DNA from: Hansschlegelia zhihuaiae
GTDB lineage: Bacteria > Pseudomonadota > Alphaproteobacteria > Rhizobiales > Methylopilaceae
Length of the DNA stretch: 64,000 nucleotides
Direction of reading: 5' to 3'
Assembly: GCF_004103825.1 (NCBI RefSeq)
Contig: NZ_RYFI01000013.1
Location: 60,536-124,535 of the forward strand
A program made the translations under genes and the position numbers. Positions 26,768 through 35,539 of the stretch are shown one piece after another (within the stretch, counting starts at the first letter, position 1; each line of letters starts with the position of its first letter). A model generated the notes under the pieces. The model had not been told where the DNA came from, did no database searches, and saw only the letters and a list, made by a program, of their open reading frames with translations.

Positions 26768-27931
26768 TTACTGGTCGATGGGAGAACCGTCCCGGTGTCG
26801 CCGCATCGAGACCTTTCGCGTCACCGGCGGCGTCTCGACCACGACGTCCTCCAGCACGCTGACGCCAAGCCCCGGCCGGGTCGGGATTCTGACGAAGCCG
26901 TTCTCGTTCCGCGGCGGCGCGTCGACGAACTCCGCGCCGAGCAGCGCGCCGTCCGAGCGGAGCTCGAGGTTCCGGAAGCCGGTCGGATATTCCTGGATCG
27001 CGAAATTCGGCACAGCGGCCGCCACCTGCAGGCAGGCGCAGAGACCGACCGGCGAGAGCGGGTTGTGGGGCGCGATCGGTATGTCGAAGGCTTCGGCGAT
27101 GGCGGCCGCCTTCTTCGCCCCGGTGATTCCTCCCACCACGCAGGTCGAGACGCGCGCGAAGCCGATCGGCCCGCGAGCGAACTGCGCCTTGAACTCCGTC
27201 GGCCCCGTGAAGCGTTCGCCTGTCGCGATCGGAACCGGGATGCGCGCGGCGAGCGCGCCCATCTCGTCGTGAAACTCCGGACGAATGGGATCCTCGAGCC
27301 ACATCGGTTCATAGGGCTCCACGAGGCGCGCAAGCCGGTCGGCCTCGGACGGGTTGAGGCGGCGATGGAGCTCGAGCAGCAGATCCATGCCGTCGCCCGC
27401 CGCCTCGCGGAAGCGGGCGACGTTCTCTGCGGCGTCGCCGAGCTTTCGGAGCTGAGGCTTGAAGAAGCGGTCAGCCTCCGCCTCGTCGAGGAAGGGATTG
27501 ATGTGGCCGACGGCGGTGAAGCCCTGGGTGCGCAGCCCCTTCAACTCCTCCAGCACCTCGTCGATCGTGGGCGCATAGACATGGCCGTAGAGCCGCGCCT
27601 CGTCGCGCACCGCGCCGCCGAGCAGCTGATGAACCGGAACGCCGAGCGCCTGGCCGGCGATGTCCCAGAGCGCGATGTCGATGGCCGACACCGCGCCGTT
27701 GACCGCATGGCCGCGGAAATGCGCGAAGCGCTGCATCACGTTCCAGTGCAGCTCGATCCGGCGCGGATCCTCGCCGACCAGATAGTCGGCGAATTTCTCG
27801 ACCGCGGTCGCCGAAGCCTCGAGGTGCCCCCAGGCGCCGCTTTCGCCCCAGCCGACAACCCCGTCCGCCGTCTCGACGCGGGCGTAGAGGAACTGACCCG
27901 CCCTGACCGGGCGGACGCTTGCGATCTTCAT
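26768..27931 (-). CDS. Enolase-superfamily dehydratase, galactonate dehydratase-like (MR/MLE family)
   Basis: 387 aa. N-terminal capping domain (TADGVVGWGESGAW) and a barrel domain with metal-ligand glutamates on successive strands (LLLELHRRLNPSEA, MWLEDPIRPE, IATGERFTG) and a base in PIAPHNPLSPVGL. The order is that of the mandelate racemase / D-galactonate dehydratase group, which dehydrates aldonic acids to 2-keto-3-deoxy acids. Next to a Bug-type binding protein (11 bp from its stop) and a FadR-type regulator, so a sugar-acid uptake and dehydration unit is likely. The exact sugar acid is unknown. Confidence 0.9.
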   Translation of the reverse strand: MKIASVRPVRAGQFLYARVETADGVVGWGESGAWGHLEASATAVEKFADYLVGEDPRRIELHWNVMQRFAHFRGHAVNGAVSAIDIALWDIAGQALGVPVHQLLGGAVRDEARLYGHVYAPTIDEVLEELKGLRTQGFTAVGHINPFLDEAEADRFFKPQLRKLGDAAENVARFREAAGDGMDLLLELHRRLNPSEADRLARLVEPYEPMWLEDPIRPEFHDEMGALAARIPVPIATGERFTGPTEFKAQFARGPIGFARVSTCVVGGITGAKKAAAIAEAFDIPIAPHNPLSPVGLCACLQVAAAVPNFAIQEYPTGFRNLELRSDGALLGAEFVDAPPRNENGFVRIPTRPGLGVSVLEDVVVETPPVTRKVSMRRHRDGSPIDQ

Positions 27932-27942
27932 GACGTCTGTCC

Positions 27943-28938
27943 TTACTCCGGCTTGACGCCGGCGCGTTGCAGAAGCGCGGTCCAGCGCTCGCTCTCGGAG
28001 GCGATGCGCGCCGCGAAAGCGTCGGGGCCGAGATCGGCGGGATCGGCGCCGGCGGTCGTGAGCTTCTGACGAATGGCCGGATTGGCGCCCATCGCCTGGA
28101 TCTCGCGATGGATCGCGTCGAGGATCGGGCGCGGCGTTCCACGCGGCGCGGCGAGGCCGAACCAGAGCGAGAAGATGAACTCCGGCACGCCTGCCTCGGC
28201 GGCCGTCGGCACGTCGGGCAGCAGCGGGATCCGCTTGTTCCCGGAGACGACCAGCGCGCGGATCACGCCGTTCGCCGCGTGCAGCGCGATGGTCGGGCCG
28301 GCCGAGCTCAGCGCGTCGATGTTGCCGGCCACGAGATCGGTCACGGCGGCGCCGGAGCCGCGATAGGGGACGTGGCTGATGTCCACGCCGGTCAGGCTCT
28401 TGAAATACTCCATGCCGAGATGCGGACCGGAGCCGACGCCGCCGGAGCCATAGGTCAGCTCGCCGGGCCGACGCTTCGCCAGCGCGACGAACTCCTGCAG
28501 CGTCTTGGCCTGGACCTTGTTCGACACGGCGAGCACGACCGGCGTCTCGGCGACGAGCGCGGCCGGCGCGAGGTCCTTCACTGGATCGATGGCGAGATTC
28601 GAGATCAGCGCCGAGACGACGGTCTGGGCGATGTCGTTGGCGAGCAGCGTGTAGCCGTCGGGCTCGGCGCGGGCGACCGCGGTCATGGCGAGCGTGCCCG
28701 AAGCGCCGCCCCGGTTCTCGACCACGAAGGACTGTCCGAAGACGCCGCGCATATGCTCGGCGGCGATGCGCGCCGTTATGTCGGTGGTGCCGCCGGGGCC
28801 ATAGGGCACGAGGATGCTGACGGGCCGTTTCGGCCAGCCGTCAGGTCCTGTCGCCGCCCGCGCTCCCGCCGCCGCCAGAGGCAGCGCGGCGAGGCCGCCC
28901 GCCGCCGCCAGAAGGCTTCGCCTGGTCCAGGTCAACAT
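27943..28938 (-). CDS. Bug/TctC-type periplasmic substrate-binding protein (2 of 3)
   Basis: 331 aa. Begins with a twin-arginine-like signal TRRSLLAAAGGLAALPLAAA. Bug signatures: SILVPYGPGGTTDITARIAAEHM, VENRGGASGTLAMTAVARAEPDGYTLL, HVPYRGSGAAVTDLVAGNID. It would bind a small organic acid, plausibly the substrate of the adjacent dehydratase. Its first 98 bp overlap the end of the FadR-type gene in another frame. No membrane components of a tripartite transporter are in the window. Confidence 0.92.
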   Translation of the reverse strand: MLTWTRRSLLAAAGGLAALPLAAAGARAATGPDGWPKRPVSILVPYGPGGTTDITARIAAEHMRGVFGQSFVVENRGGASGTLAMTAVARAEPDGYTLLANDIAQTVVSALISNLAIDPVKDLAPAALVAETPVVLAVSNKVQAKTLQEFVALAKRRPGELTYGSGGVGSGPHLGMEYFKSLTGVDISHVPYRGSGAAVTDLVAGNIDALSSAGPTIALHAANGVIRALVVSGNKRIPLLPDVPTAAEAGVPEFIFSLWFGLAAPRGTPRPILDAIHREIQAMGANPAIRQKLTTAGADPADLGPDAFAARIASESERWTALLQRAGVKPE

Positions 28939-29668
28939 GACGCTCCTCCGTGCTTTTCTTGTCCTGCGGCCGATCCGGCGCGGCGGTCAGGCCGACGTCG
29001 AGCTCGAGGTGGCGCGCCATGCGGCGGCGCGCTTCGGCGACGTCGCCGGCGATCAGCGCGTCGCGGATGTCGAGATGCTGGGCATGCCGCTCCTCGTGCG
29101 GCCGCGGGATGACGCCGGACGCCTCCCAGGCCTCTGCGAAGAGGCGCTGCGCGTGGCGTTGCAGCTCGATCAGATAAGGGTCTCCGACCGCGGCCGAGAG
29201 GCTCTGCTCGAAGGTGAAGTCGAGCCGATGCCGGCGCTTTTCCGCCTCGCCGCTCATCTCGACCCGGTCGAGCGTCGCGAAGGCCGTCGCGAGCCTCTCG
29301 ACTCCCAGCGACGCTGCGCGTCCCGCCACCTCCACCTCGACCAATGACCGCGCAGCCGAGGCCTGGCGCAGCATCTTGAGGCGTTCCGCAGAGTCGAGCT
29401 GCGTGATGCTCGTGAGCGCGGGATGTTGCGGCGAGGCGACGTAAGCGCCGGACCCATGACGCATCGTCAGCACGCCGAGCGCCGCGAGCTCGCGCATCGC
29501 CTCCCGCAGCGCCGGGCGTCCCACTTCAAGCGCGGCTGCAAGTTCCCGCTCGGAAGGCAGCCGAGCGCCCGGCGAGAGCCTCTGGTCGGCGATGTATGCC
29601 TGCAGGCTGCGGCGGATGACGTCGCCCAGAGACGGACGAGCAACCGGGCGGATTGGAATTGTGATCAT
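28841..29668 (-). CDS. GntR-family regulator, FadR subfamily (FCD domain)
   Basis: 275 aa from the ATG at 29668. Winged HTH (LQAYIADQRLSPGARLPSERELA, VGRPALREAMRELAALGVL, HGSGAYV) followed by an all-helical FCD effector domain with the histidines expected for a metal/ligand pocket (FEQSLSAAVGDPYL, RHAQHLDIRDALIAGD). The last ~40 residues are a Gly/Ser-rich tail (GGGGRPRRAASGGGG) that runs 98 bp into the next gene. A TTG at 29707 is an alternative start. A FadR-like half-palindrome site lies directly at its own start, indicating autoregulation and control of the dehydratase/binding-protein unit. Confidence 0.9.
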   Translation of the reverse strand: MITIPIRPVARPSLGDVIRRSLQAYIADQRLSPGARLPSERELAAALEVGRPALREAMRELAALGVLTMRHGSGAYVASPQHPALTSITQLDSAERLKMLRQASAARSLVEVEVAGRAASLGVERLATAFATLDRVEMSGEAEKRRHRLDFTFEQSLSAAVGDPYLIELQRHAQRLFAEAWEASGVIPRPHEERHAQHLDIRDALIAGDVAEARRRMARHLELDVGLTAAPDRPQDKKSTEERHVDLDQAKPSGGGGRPRRAASGGGGSAGGDRT

Positions 29669-29669
29669 G

Positions 29670-29680
29670 TGGTAAGACCA
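29670..29680. promoter_or_regulatory. FadR-type operator at the regulator's own start
   Basis: TGGTAAGACCA is a perfect TGGT-N3-ACCA palindrome, the core of FadR-subfamily sites (TnGTnnnACnA). It lies immediately upstream of the ATG at 29668 on the minus strand, so a bound dimer would cover the transcription start of the regulator-binding protein-dehydratase operon. Confidence 0.65.
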
Positions 29681-29706
29681 ATTATCGAAGCGAGACAGGA
29701 TCGTCA

Positions 29707-30060
29707 ATGCGCCTGCGCGCCTACATCGCCTTCCATGCAGGTCTGGAATCTTGGATCGAGCAACGAGGGTTGAGAGCGCTGGCGCGGTTGCGCCCGGCTG
29801 GGTTTATCGATCGGCTTGAGGGGCTGATCCCCCTCCTGCTCGCCGCGCGCCGGCTGACGCGGATCGTACGCATCGAGGCTGAGATCGCGCCCTATGCGAT
29901 CTCGACGGAAATCGAAACCGTCGCGCATGGCTCGGCCCTTTTCGAGCAGGCTTTGAGTGAAGACGCGTTTGCCGCACTACCCGAACCACTGAGGGCGTTC
30001 CATGGATCGGACGGCCATCCCGTCTGGTGGGGTGGCGCCATCGCTCTGCACCGGACGCGG
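29707..30060 (+). pseudogene. Remnant of a saccharopine dehydrogenase-like/DUF4166 gene
   Basis: The frame from ATG 29707 contains LEGLIPLLLAARRLTRI and ALFEQALSEDAFAALPEPLR followed by FHGSD...WWGGAIALHRTRRPF. This resembles the start of a DUF4166 domain (FxALPxxxRAxH...WxGxAxVxRGRxP). Beyond about 30060 the frame loses all resemblance. The N-terminal oxidoreductase domain and most of DUF4166 are missing, so it reads as a decayed gene. The assignment rests on pattern memory and is tentative. Confidence 0.4.
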
Positions 30061-30090
30061 CGACCGTTTAGCGATCGATCGGCATCGCGA

Positions 30091-30306
30091 TCATCTGCTG
30101 ACAAAGCCCATGTCCCAAGCGCAATTTCCAAGCGGCTCCCGCCCGACGCCGCCGGCATCCCGATGCACAACAAAGCCTCTCCGGGCGAGGGAGAAGCCGT
30201 GGGAGTCGACCTGGCTGGACTCGAGCGACCTTTCCAGCGCGCCCGCCCGCGACGCGAAGGCTGCCGAAAACGACACGATCGCGACAAGTCCACGGAAGCG
30301 GGTCAT
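30091..30306 (-). CDS. Possible small secreted protein (weak)
   Basis: 71 aa with an N-terminal stretch resembling a signal peptide ([17 protein letters not shown], possible cleavage after AGA) and GAGAA before the ATG. The mature part has no known domain. It lies within a zone of gene remnants, so chance is a real possibility. Confidence 0.25.
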   Translation of the reverse strand: MTRFRGLVAIVSFSAAFASRAGALERSLESSQVDSHGFSLARRGFVVHRDAGGVGREPLGNCAWDMGFVSR

Positions 30307-30332
30307 TTCTCACGCCATTCGATCGCGGCTCT

Positions 30333-30480
30333 GAGGCCGCCCATGAGAGCGAGCGTTACCTGCCGTCGCTCCTGACCAAGATCGAGGCCATCCTCGACGA
30401 GAACGGGCTCGGCGGCGAACCGATCACCATCCGGATGAGCGGCTGTCCCAACGGCTGCTCGCGCCCCTACGTCGCCGAAG
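30333..30480 (+). pseudogene. Internal fragment of sulfite/nitrite reductase hemoprotein (cysI-like)
   Basis: The frame reads [18 protein letters not shown] and then [19 protein letters not shown], the section of CysI/NirA that carries the second CxxxC pair ligating the siroheme-bridged 4Fe-4S cluster. The similarity begins abruptly near 30333 and stops at about 30480, after which the frame continues with unrelated sequence. About 49 codons of a ~570-codon gene remain, so this is a non-functional relic. Confidence 0.75.
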
Positions 30481-30960
30481 GATGGAGCATTCTGGTGCGT
30501 TATGCACCCAGCGGGACGCGACGGTCGATGATTCACGCCCGGCTGCCGACGGCCGGACCGGCGAATTGAAGGCGCCGCCGCAGAAAAGCGAGGACGCGAC
30601 AGGATCTTTAGCCGGCCGGAGGCGCACCGAGCGGCAGCCTGTCAGCCTGCCGCCAAGCGATCGTAAGACGTGTGTCGATGTCCATCACAATGAGATTTCA
30701 GGCCAGAGCCGCCATTGAAGCTGGCCGGTGACGGCGCGTTTCGCCCCCTCGAACCGGCGGGGTCGCTATAGTTCTCCTGATAAGTCGGCTTTGATCTGCG
30801 GGGCGCGAGCCCGCGTGTTGTAAGAACGACGCGCCCGACCCGATCGTCGCACGCCGTCTTTTTTACCCCCTTGCGCGCGGTGCGAGAATCCGCGCCACTC
30901 TCGCAACTGCTTTCGTTGTGCGCGACGCCGGTTGCGTTCGATGGGCGTCGGGGGAACGGC
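30481..30960. other. 480-bp stretch upstream of the first large RTX gene
   Basis: No gene recognised. The left part continues the decay zone after the cysI fragment. The right part (30700-30960) contains the expected promoter and the Shine-Dalgarno (CGGGGGAAC) of the RTX gene. Start codons upstream of 30961 in the same frame give residues unlike RTX proteins. Confidence 0.4.
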
Positions 30961-33105
30961 GTGGCGAAGATCAAGGGCGCGGACGGCGACGACTCCCTGG
31001 TCGGCGTCGAGGATGAACCCAACGCCATTTACGGGCGGGACGGGGCCGACACGCTGGTCGGCGGCGAATGGTCCGACACGCTCTATGGCGGGACCGGCGA
31101 CGACCGCCTGCTGTCGGGCGGCTATGTCTCGAACAAGCTGCTCGGCGGCGCCGGGGCCGACACGCTGATCGCGGATGTCGGCGATCTCTACGGCTCCGAC
31201 ATCCTGCGCGGCGGCGCCGACGCCGACCTGCTGATCGGCGGCCGCGCCGACACGCTGGAAGGCGGCTCGGGCGACGACGTCATCGAATGCTTCGAGTCGG
31301 AGAACCACGCCTCCGGCGGCTCCGGCGACGATTTGGTCAGCGTGAGCGAGCCCTTCGTCGGTTTCTTCGACGGCGGGACCGGCTTCGACACTTTTGAGGC
31401 CGGCGGCGACCTGATCGCCGAGATCTCGAACTTCGAATTGCTCCGCGCGACGTCGGCCGTCACCGCGACGGCGGACGGCATCGAGGGCTTCGACAGGATC
31501 GAGCTGGCCGGAGAGGCGGCCGGCTCGCTCCTTGACCTGACGATCTTAACATCCGGGGCGAGCAGTGGCGTCCTCGATCTTTCGGACGAACTCGGGGAGC
31601 TGTCGGTTCGTCTCCACGTGTCGCTCTTCGGGGAGGTCATCACGGTCGGCGCCGGCGACGACGTCGTCGAATCCTATGCGGGCTATCACACGATGTTCGG
31701 CGGCGCGGGCGACGACGCGCTGCGGGTGCGCTCCGGAAGCGTCACCATGCATGGCGGCATGGGCGACGACGGCCTGACCTCCAGCGATGGCGACGACCTG
31801 CTCGACGGCGGCGAGGGCAATGACCGTCTGTCCGGCGATGACGGGATGGACACGCTGCTCGGCGGCGACGGCGACGACTTCATCGCCTCTTGGAAGTCCT
31901 TCGTGGTCGAGGTCGACGCGGGCGCCGGCGACGACGCCGTCAGGCTGAACGTCTATGCCGATGTCGGGACCGGCGAGGTCGAGGGCGGCGACGGCTTCGA
32001 CACGCTGATCGCTAAGGGAGAGCTGGCGAAATTCACGCTCAGCGGGCTGGAGCGTCTCGAGACGCTATCGCGTGTGCGCGCGACCGTCGAGCAGTTCGCG
32101 TCCTTCGAGGAGATCGCCGGCGCGTCCGAGGACAGGAGAGCGGTGCTTGCGCTCGAAGGCGCCGGCTCGCTCGACCTGACGGGAAAGACCGACGGCCTCG
32201 GCGTCTCGGTAGCGGGCTCCGGCGGAGACGACCAAATCTTCGCCGGCTCCGGCGACGACATCCTGCGCGGGCGGAACGGCGACGACCTGCTGAATGGCGG
32301 CGCGGGCGCGGACCGCCTGATCCTCGACGCGGGCCGCGACACGCTGGACGGCGGGTCCGGCGACGACGTCTTCGACTGCGCCGGCGACGCGCGCGCCGTG
32401 GTCATTGGCGGCGACGGGGTGGACACGCTGAGGGTCGAGGGCAGCCTCTCGCGCCTGAAGGTGCAGGGGGTCGAAGTGCTGGACGTGGTCCGCGGCCCGT
32501 TCAGCGCGAGCGCCGACCAGTTCGAAAGCTTCGACGCGATCATCGCCTCGAAGGGAGTTCCGGACGGGCCCCTGAGGCTGACGCTGACCGGGGCCGGGGA
32601 GCTCGACCTGTCCCGCCAGCTCGACGGCCGCGCCGTGAGCCTCACGGGGTCGCAGGGCGACGACGCGCTCGCGACCTCCGGCGGCGCGGACGCGGTCCGG
32701 GGCGGCAAGGGCGACGATGCGATCGACGGCTCGGCCGGCGACGACACGCTGTCTGGCGACGGCGGCGCGGACACGCTCACGGGCGGCGAGGGAGGCGACG
32801 CGTTCCTGTTCTCGGCCGCGCTGTCGAACCGCAGCTTCGACGTGGTGGCGGATTTCGAAAGCGGGTCCGACGTCATCCGGCTGGACGCGAAGGTCTTCGA
32901 CGGTCTGGGCCGGGGGCCGCTCGCCGAGGGTGCGTTCAAGGACCTCGCGCAAGGCGCGTTCGACGCCGACGACCGGATCCTCTTCGACCGGGCCGCCGGC
33001 GCGCTGTTTTTCGACGCCGACGGCGCCGGCGCGGCCAACGCCGTGTTGTTCGCCGAACTCCGGGGCGCGCCGGCGCTGTCCTGGGAAGACTTCCTGATCG
33101 TCTAG
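30961..33105 (+). CDS. Large RTX (hemolysin-type Ca-binding) protein, type I secretion substrate (1 of tandem pair)
   Basis: 714 aa from GTG 30961, preceded by a good RBS. No N-terminal signal peptide. Blocks of the RTX nonapeptide (GGxGxDxLx) alternate with three copies of a non-RTX module of about 70-80 residues (near 31421-31665, 32041-32235, 32461-32670) with the pattern VExL...A...QFxSFxxI...L..AGxLDLs..LxG..V...GSxGDD. The C-terminal ~100 residues (FSAALSNRSFDVVADFESGSDVI ... ADDRILFDRAAGALFFDADG ... DFLIV) match the serralysin-type C-terminal domain that carries the type I secretion signal. No ABC exporter, MFP or TolC gene is in the window. Function of the passenger is unknown; adhesion or surface layer is possible. 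Confidence 0.88.
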   Translation: MAKIKGADGDDSLVGVEDEPNAIYGRDGADTLVGGEWSDTLYGGTGDDRLLSGGYVSNKLLGGAGADTLIADVGDLYGSDILRGGADADLLIGGRADTLEGGSGDDVIECFESENHASGGSGDDLVSVSEPFVGFFDGGTGFDTFEAGGDLIAEISNFELLRATSAVTATADGIEGFDRIELAGEAAGSLLDLTILTSGASSGVLDLSDELGELSVRLHVSLFGEVITVGAGDDVVESYAGYHTMFGGAGDDALRVRSGSVTMHGGMGDDGLTSSDGDDLLDGGEGNDRLSGDDGMDTLLGGDGDDFIASWKSFVVEVDAGAGDDAVRLNVYADVGTGEVEGGDGFDTLIAKGELAKFTLSGLERLETLSRVRATVEQFASFEEIAGASEDRRAVLALEGAGSLDLTGKTDGLGVSVAGSGGDDQIFAGSGDDILRGRNGDDLLNGGAGADRLILDAGRDTLDGGSGDDVFDCAGDARAVVIGGDGVDTLRVEGSLSRLKVQGVEVLDVVRGPFSASADQFESFDAIIASKGVPDGPLRLTLTGAGELDLSRQLDGRAVSLTGSQGDDALATSGGADAVRGGKGDDAIDGSAGDDTLSGDGGADTLTGGEGGDAFLFSAALSNRSFDVVADFESGSDVIRLDAKVFDGLGRGPLAEGAFKDLAQGAFDADDRILFDRAAGALFFDADGAGAANAVLFAELRGAPALSWEDFLIV

Positions 33106-33156
33106 ACGGCGCCGAAGCACGCGCCGGACGCGCCGATCGCCGACGAGAGTGGTGGC

Positions 33157-35538
33157 ATGACGGACATTGTTGGCGGCGAGGGCGACGATTCGCTCGAGGG
33201 CGTGTGGAGCGAGTCCGACAGCATCCGCGGGCTCGGCGGCGACGACACGCTGGTGGCGATCGGCTGGAGCGACACGCTCGACGGCGGCGAGGGCGACGAC
33301 GAGCTCCGCTCCGGCGGGCATGACGGCGACCTGCTGATCGGGGGCGACGGCGCCGACACGCTGATCGGCTATTTCGATGACGTCTCCATCTCCGATCTGC
33401 TGCGCGGAGGAGACGGCGACGATCTGCTGATCGGAGGCGGTTTCGACACGCTCGACGCCGGCGACGGCGACGACACGCTCAGGGCGTCTGAAAACTGGAA
33501 CTGGGCGTCGGGGGGCGACGGCGACGACATCATCGAGATCGAGTACTTCTATGGCGGCGTCATCATCGGCGGGGAGGGCTTCGACCGGCTGATCGGCAGC
33601 GGCGAGCTCTATGGATGCGAGCTGTCGGGCGTCGAGGTCCTCGAGGTCGTGGGCGGGGTCTCGGCGACCGCCGAGCAGCTGGAGAGCCTCGACCGCATCG
33701 AAAGCCACGAGAGGAACGGCGACGAGCTGATCAGCATCCGGATCGGCGAGCAATCCGCCGACCTTTCCGACGAGCTCGGGGACCTGGCCGTCCACATCCA
33801 CGGCGCCAGCTCGGTGGTCACGGGCGGCGGCGACGACTGGATCGAGATGGCGCGCAAGGCCGATGGCGGCGCCGGCGACGACACCATCGAGGGCGGGTCA
33901 GGGGAGGATCGGGTCGCGTTCAGGGGCGCGGAGGGCGACGACAGCCTGCGCACCCAGGCGGAGATCGCCTCGCTCGATGGCGGCGCCGGCGACGACGCGC
34001 TGTCCGCATGGGGCGGGCGCCGCCACGCGCTCAGCGGCGGGGATGGCCAGGACGCCATCTCGTCCTCCTTCGCGAGGGTGCTGGCGATCGATGGCGGGGC
34101 GGGCGACGACGTCGTCGACGTCAGGGCCCGCGCCGACGGAGGCGCGCTCCACGGCGGAGAGGGCGACGACCGGCTGGTCGCGGTGGGCGACATAAGCGAG
34201 CTCACGGTCGACGGTTTCGAGACCCTCGCGACCCGGGGCTTCGTCTGGGCCACGAACGCCCAGTTCGAGGCCTTCGAGACCATTTCGGGGCGCGTCCGGG
34301 GTTCGCTCGCGAAGATCGCGATGGCCGAGACCGTGGCGCTCGATCTGTCCGCGCAGCTGAAGGGCGGCGGAGCGTTCATCATCGGCTCCGCGGGCGACGA
34401 CACGATCTTCGGGGCAGAGGGCGACGACGTCGTGCGGGGCGCCGAGGGCGACGATCTGGTCGATGGCGAGGCGGGCGACGACCGGCTGATCGCGAGCGCC
34501 GGCGTCGACACGCTTTCGGGCGGCGAGGGCGACGACGCCTTCGAGGTCGGACGGCGGTCCCGCGGCGTCCTGGATGGCGGGGCCGCGACGGACACGCTGC
34601 TCGGCGGCAACGACCTGACCGGCCTGTCCCTCGCCAGCATCGAAGTCCTCGACACGCGCGGCGGCTATGTCGAGGCGACGGCCGAGTTCTTCGAGAGTTT
34701 TGAGACGATCCTCGCCTCGGCATCCGGTTTGCCCGTCAATCTCGCGCTGTCGAAGGCCGGCGACCTCGACCTGTCGGCGCAGCTCTCGGGCCATGACGCG
34801 CGGGTGTTCGGGTCCGGGGGCGCGGACGCCGTCCGCACGTCGGGAGGCGTCGACCGGATCGAGGGCGCGGACGGGAACGACACGATCGACGGCTCGGGCG
34901 GGAACGACTACCTGACCGGCGACGAAGGAGCCGACGTTCTCATCGGCGGCGAGGGGCGAGACAGCCTGGAGGGCGGCTCCGGCGACGACCTCTATGTCAT
35001 CGATGCTGACGACTATAGGATCAGGGAGATGACGTTCGGCGGCGGCGACACCGTGCGGGCGTCGTTCAGCTACACGCTGAAAACGAATTTCGAGAACCTT
35101 GAGCTGGCTGGCTCCGACGATCTGTCAGGAACCGGAAGGTCCGGCGCGAATCGCATCGCCGGCAACGACGGCGACAACATCCTCGACGGCCGCAACGGCG
35201 ATGACACGCTCGAGGGCGGAGCGGGGCGCGACAGCTTCCTGTTCACGAGCGCCCTGTCGGGCCGGAACGTGGACGAGATCGCCGACTTCCGCCCCGGCGA
35301 GGACGTCATCGCGCTCGATTGGTCCGTGTTCGCCGGTCTCGTCGAGGGCGCGCTGAAGAAAAGCGCGTTCAAGGACATCTCAACCGGCGAGCCCGATAGA
35401 AATGATCGTATTCTTTATGACGCGGAGAGCGGCAGCCTTTACTTCGACATCGACGGCAAAGGCTCGGCCGAGGCCTCGCTGTTCGCTATCCTGAACGGCG
35501 CTCCTGCGCTCTCGGCGGACGATTTACTGATTGTATAG
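33157..35538 (+). CDS. Large RTX (hemolysin-type Ca-binding) protein, paralogue of the preceding gene
   Basis: 793 aa, ATG 33157, 51 bp after its paralogue. Same plan: RTX nonapeptide blocks (GGEGDDSLEG, GGDGADTLIG and many more) broken by three copies of the same spacer module (near 33610-33840, 34201-34400, 34621-34835). It adds a segment with GGGDTVRASFSYTLKTNFENLEL, a known companion of RTX repeats, before the serralysin-like C-terminal domain ending in DDLLIV. Calcium would fold the repeats into beta-rolls after export. The gene ends directly against an IS3 remnant. The two genes probably arose by tandem duplication, then diverged. Confidence 0.88.
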   Translation: MTDIVGGEGDDSLEGVWSESDSIRGLGGDDTLVAIGWSDTLDGGEGDDELRSGGHDGDLLIGGDGADTLIGYFDDVSISDLLRGGDGDDLLIGGGFDTLDAGDGDDTLRASENWNWASGGDGDDIIEIEYFYGGVIIGGEGFDRLIGSGELYGCELSGVEVLEVVGGVSATAEQLESLDRIESHERNGDELISIRIGEQSADLSDELGDLAVHIHGASSVVTGGGDDWIEMARKADGGAGDDTIEGGSGEDRVAFRGAEGDDSLRTQAEIASLDGGAGDDALSAWGGRRHALSGGDGQDAISSSFARVLAIDGGAGDDVVDVRARADGGALHGGEGDDRLVAVGDISELTVDGFETLATRGFVWATNAQFEAFETISGRVRGSLAKIAMAETVALDLSAQLKGGGAFIIGSAGDDTIFGAEGDDVVRGAEGDDLVDGEAGDDRLIASAGVDTLSGGEGDDAFEVGRRSRGVLDGGAATDTLLGGNDLTGLSLASIEVLDTRGGYVEATAEFFESFETILASASGLPVNLALSKAGDLDLSAQLSGHDARVFGSGGADAVRTSGGVDRIEGADGNDTIDGSGGNDYLTGDEGADVLIGGEGRDSLEGGSGDDLYVIDADDYRIREMTFGGGDTVRASFSYTLKTNFENLELAGSDDLSGTGRSGANRIAGNDGDNILDGRNGDDTLEGGAGRDSFLFTSALSGRNVDEIADFRPGEDVIALDWSVFAGLVEGALKKSAFKDISTGEPDRNDRILYDAESGSLYFDIDGKGSAEASLFAILNGAPALSADDLLIV

Positions 35539-35539
35539 G

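Noticed and set aside
29707..30375. Intact 222-codon gene starting at 29707
   Set aside because: Only the first ~118 codons resemble a known family; the rest is out of character (Ser/Arg-rich) and ends as it enters the cysI fragment region. Treated as a remnant instead.
30871..30960. Longer RTX start at 30871
   Set aside because: The added 30 residues are not RTX-like, and the GTG at 30961 has a good Shine-Dalgarno directly upstream.
31000..35500. CRISPR-like short repeats
   Set aside because: The regular GGCGGC...GACGAC units are the codons of RTX nonapeptides in frame, with variable sequence and no spacer/repeat structure.
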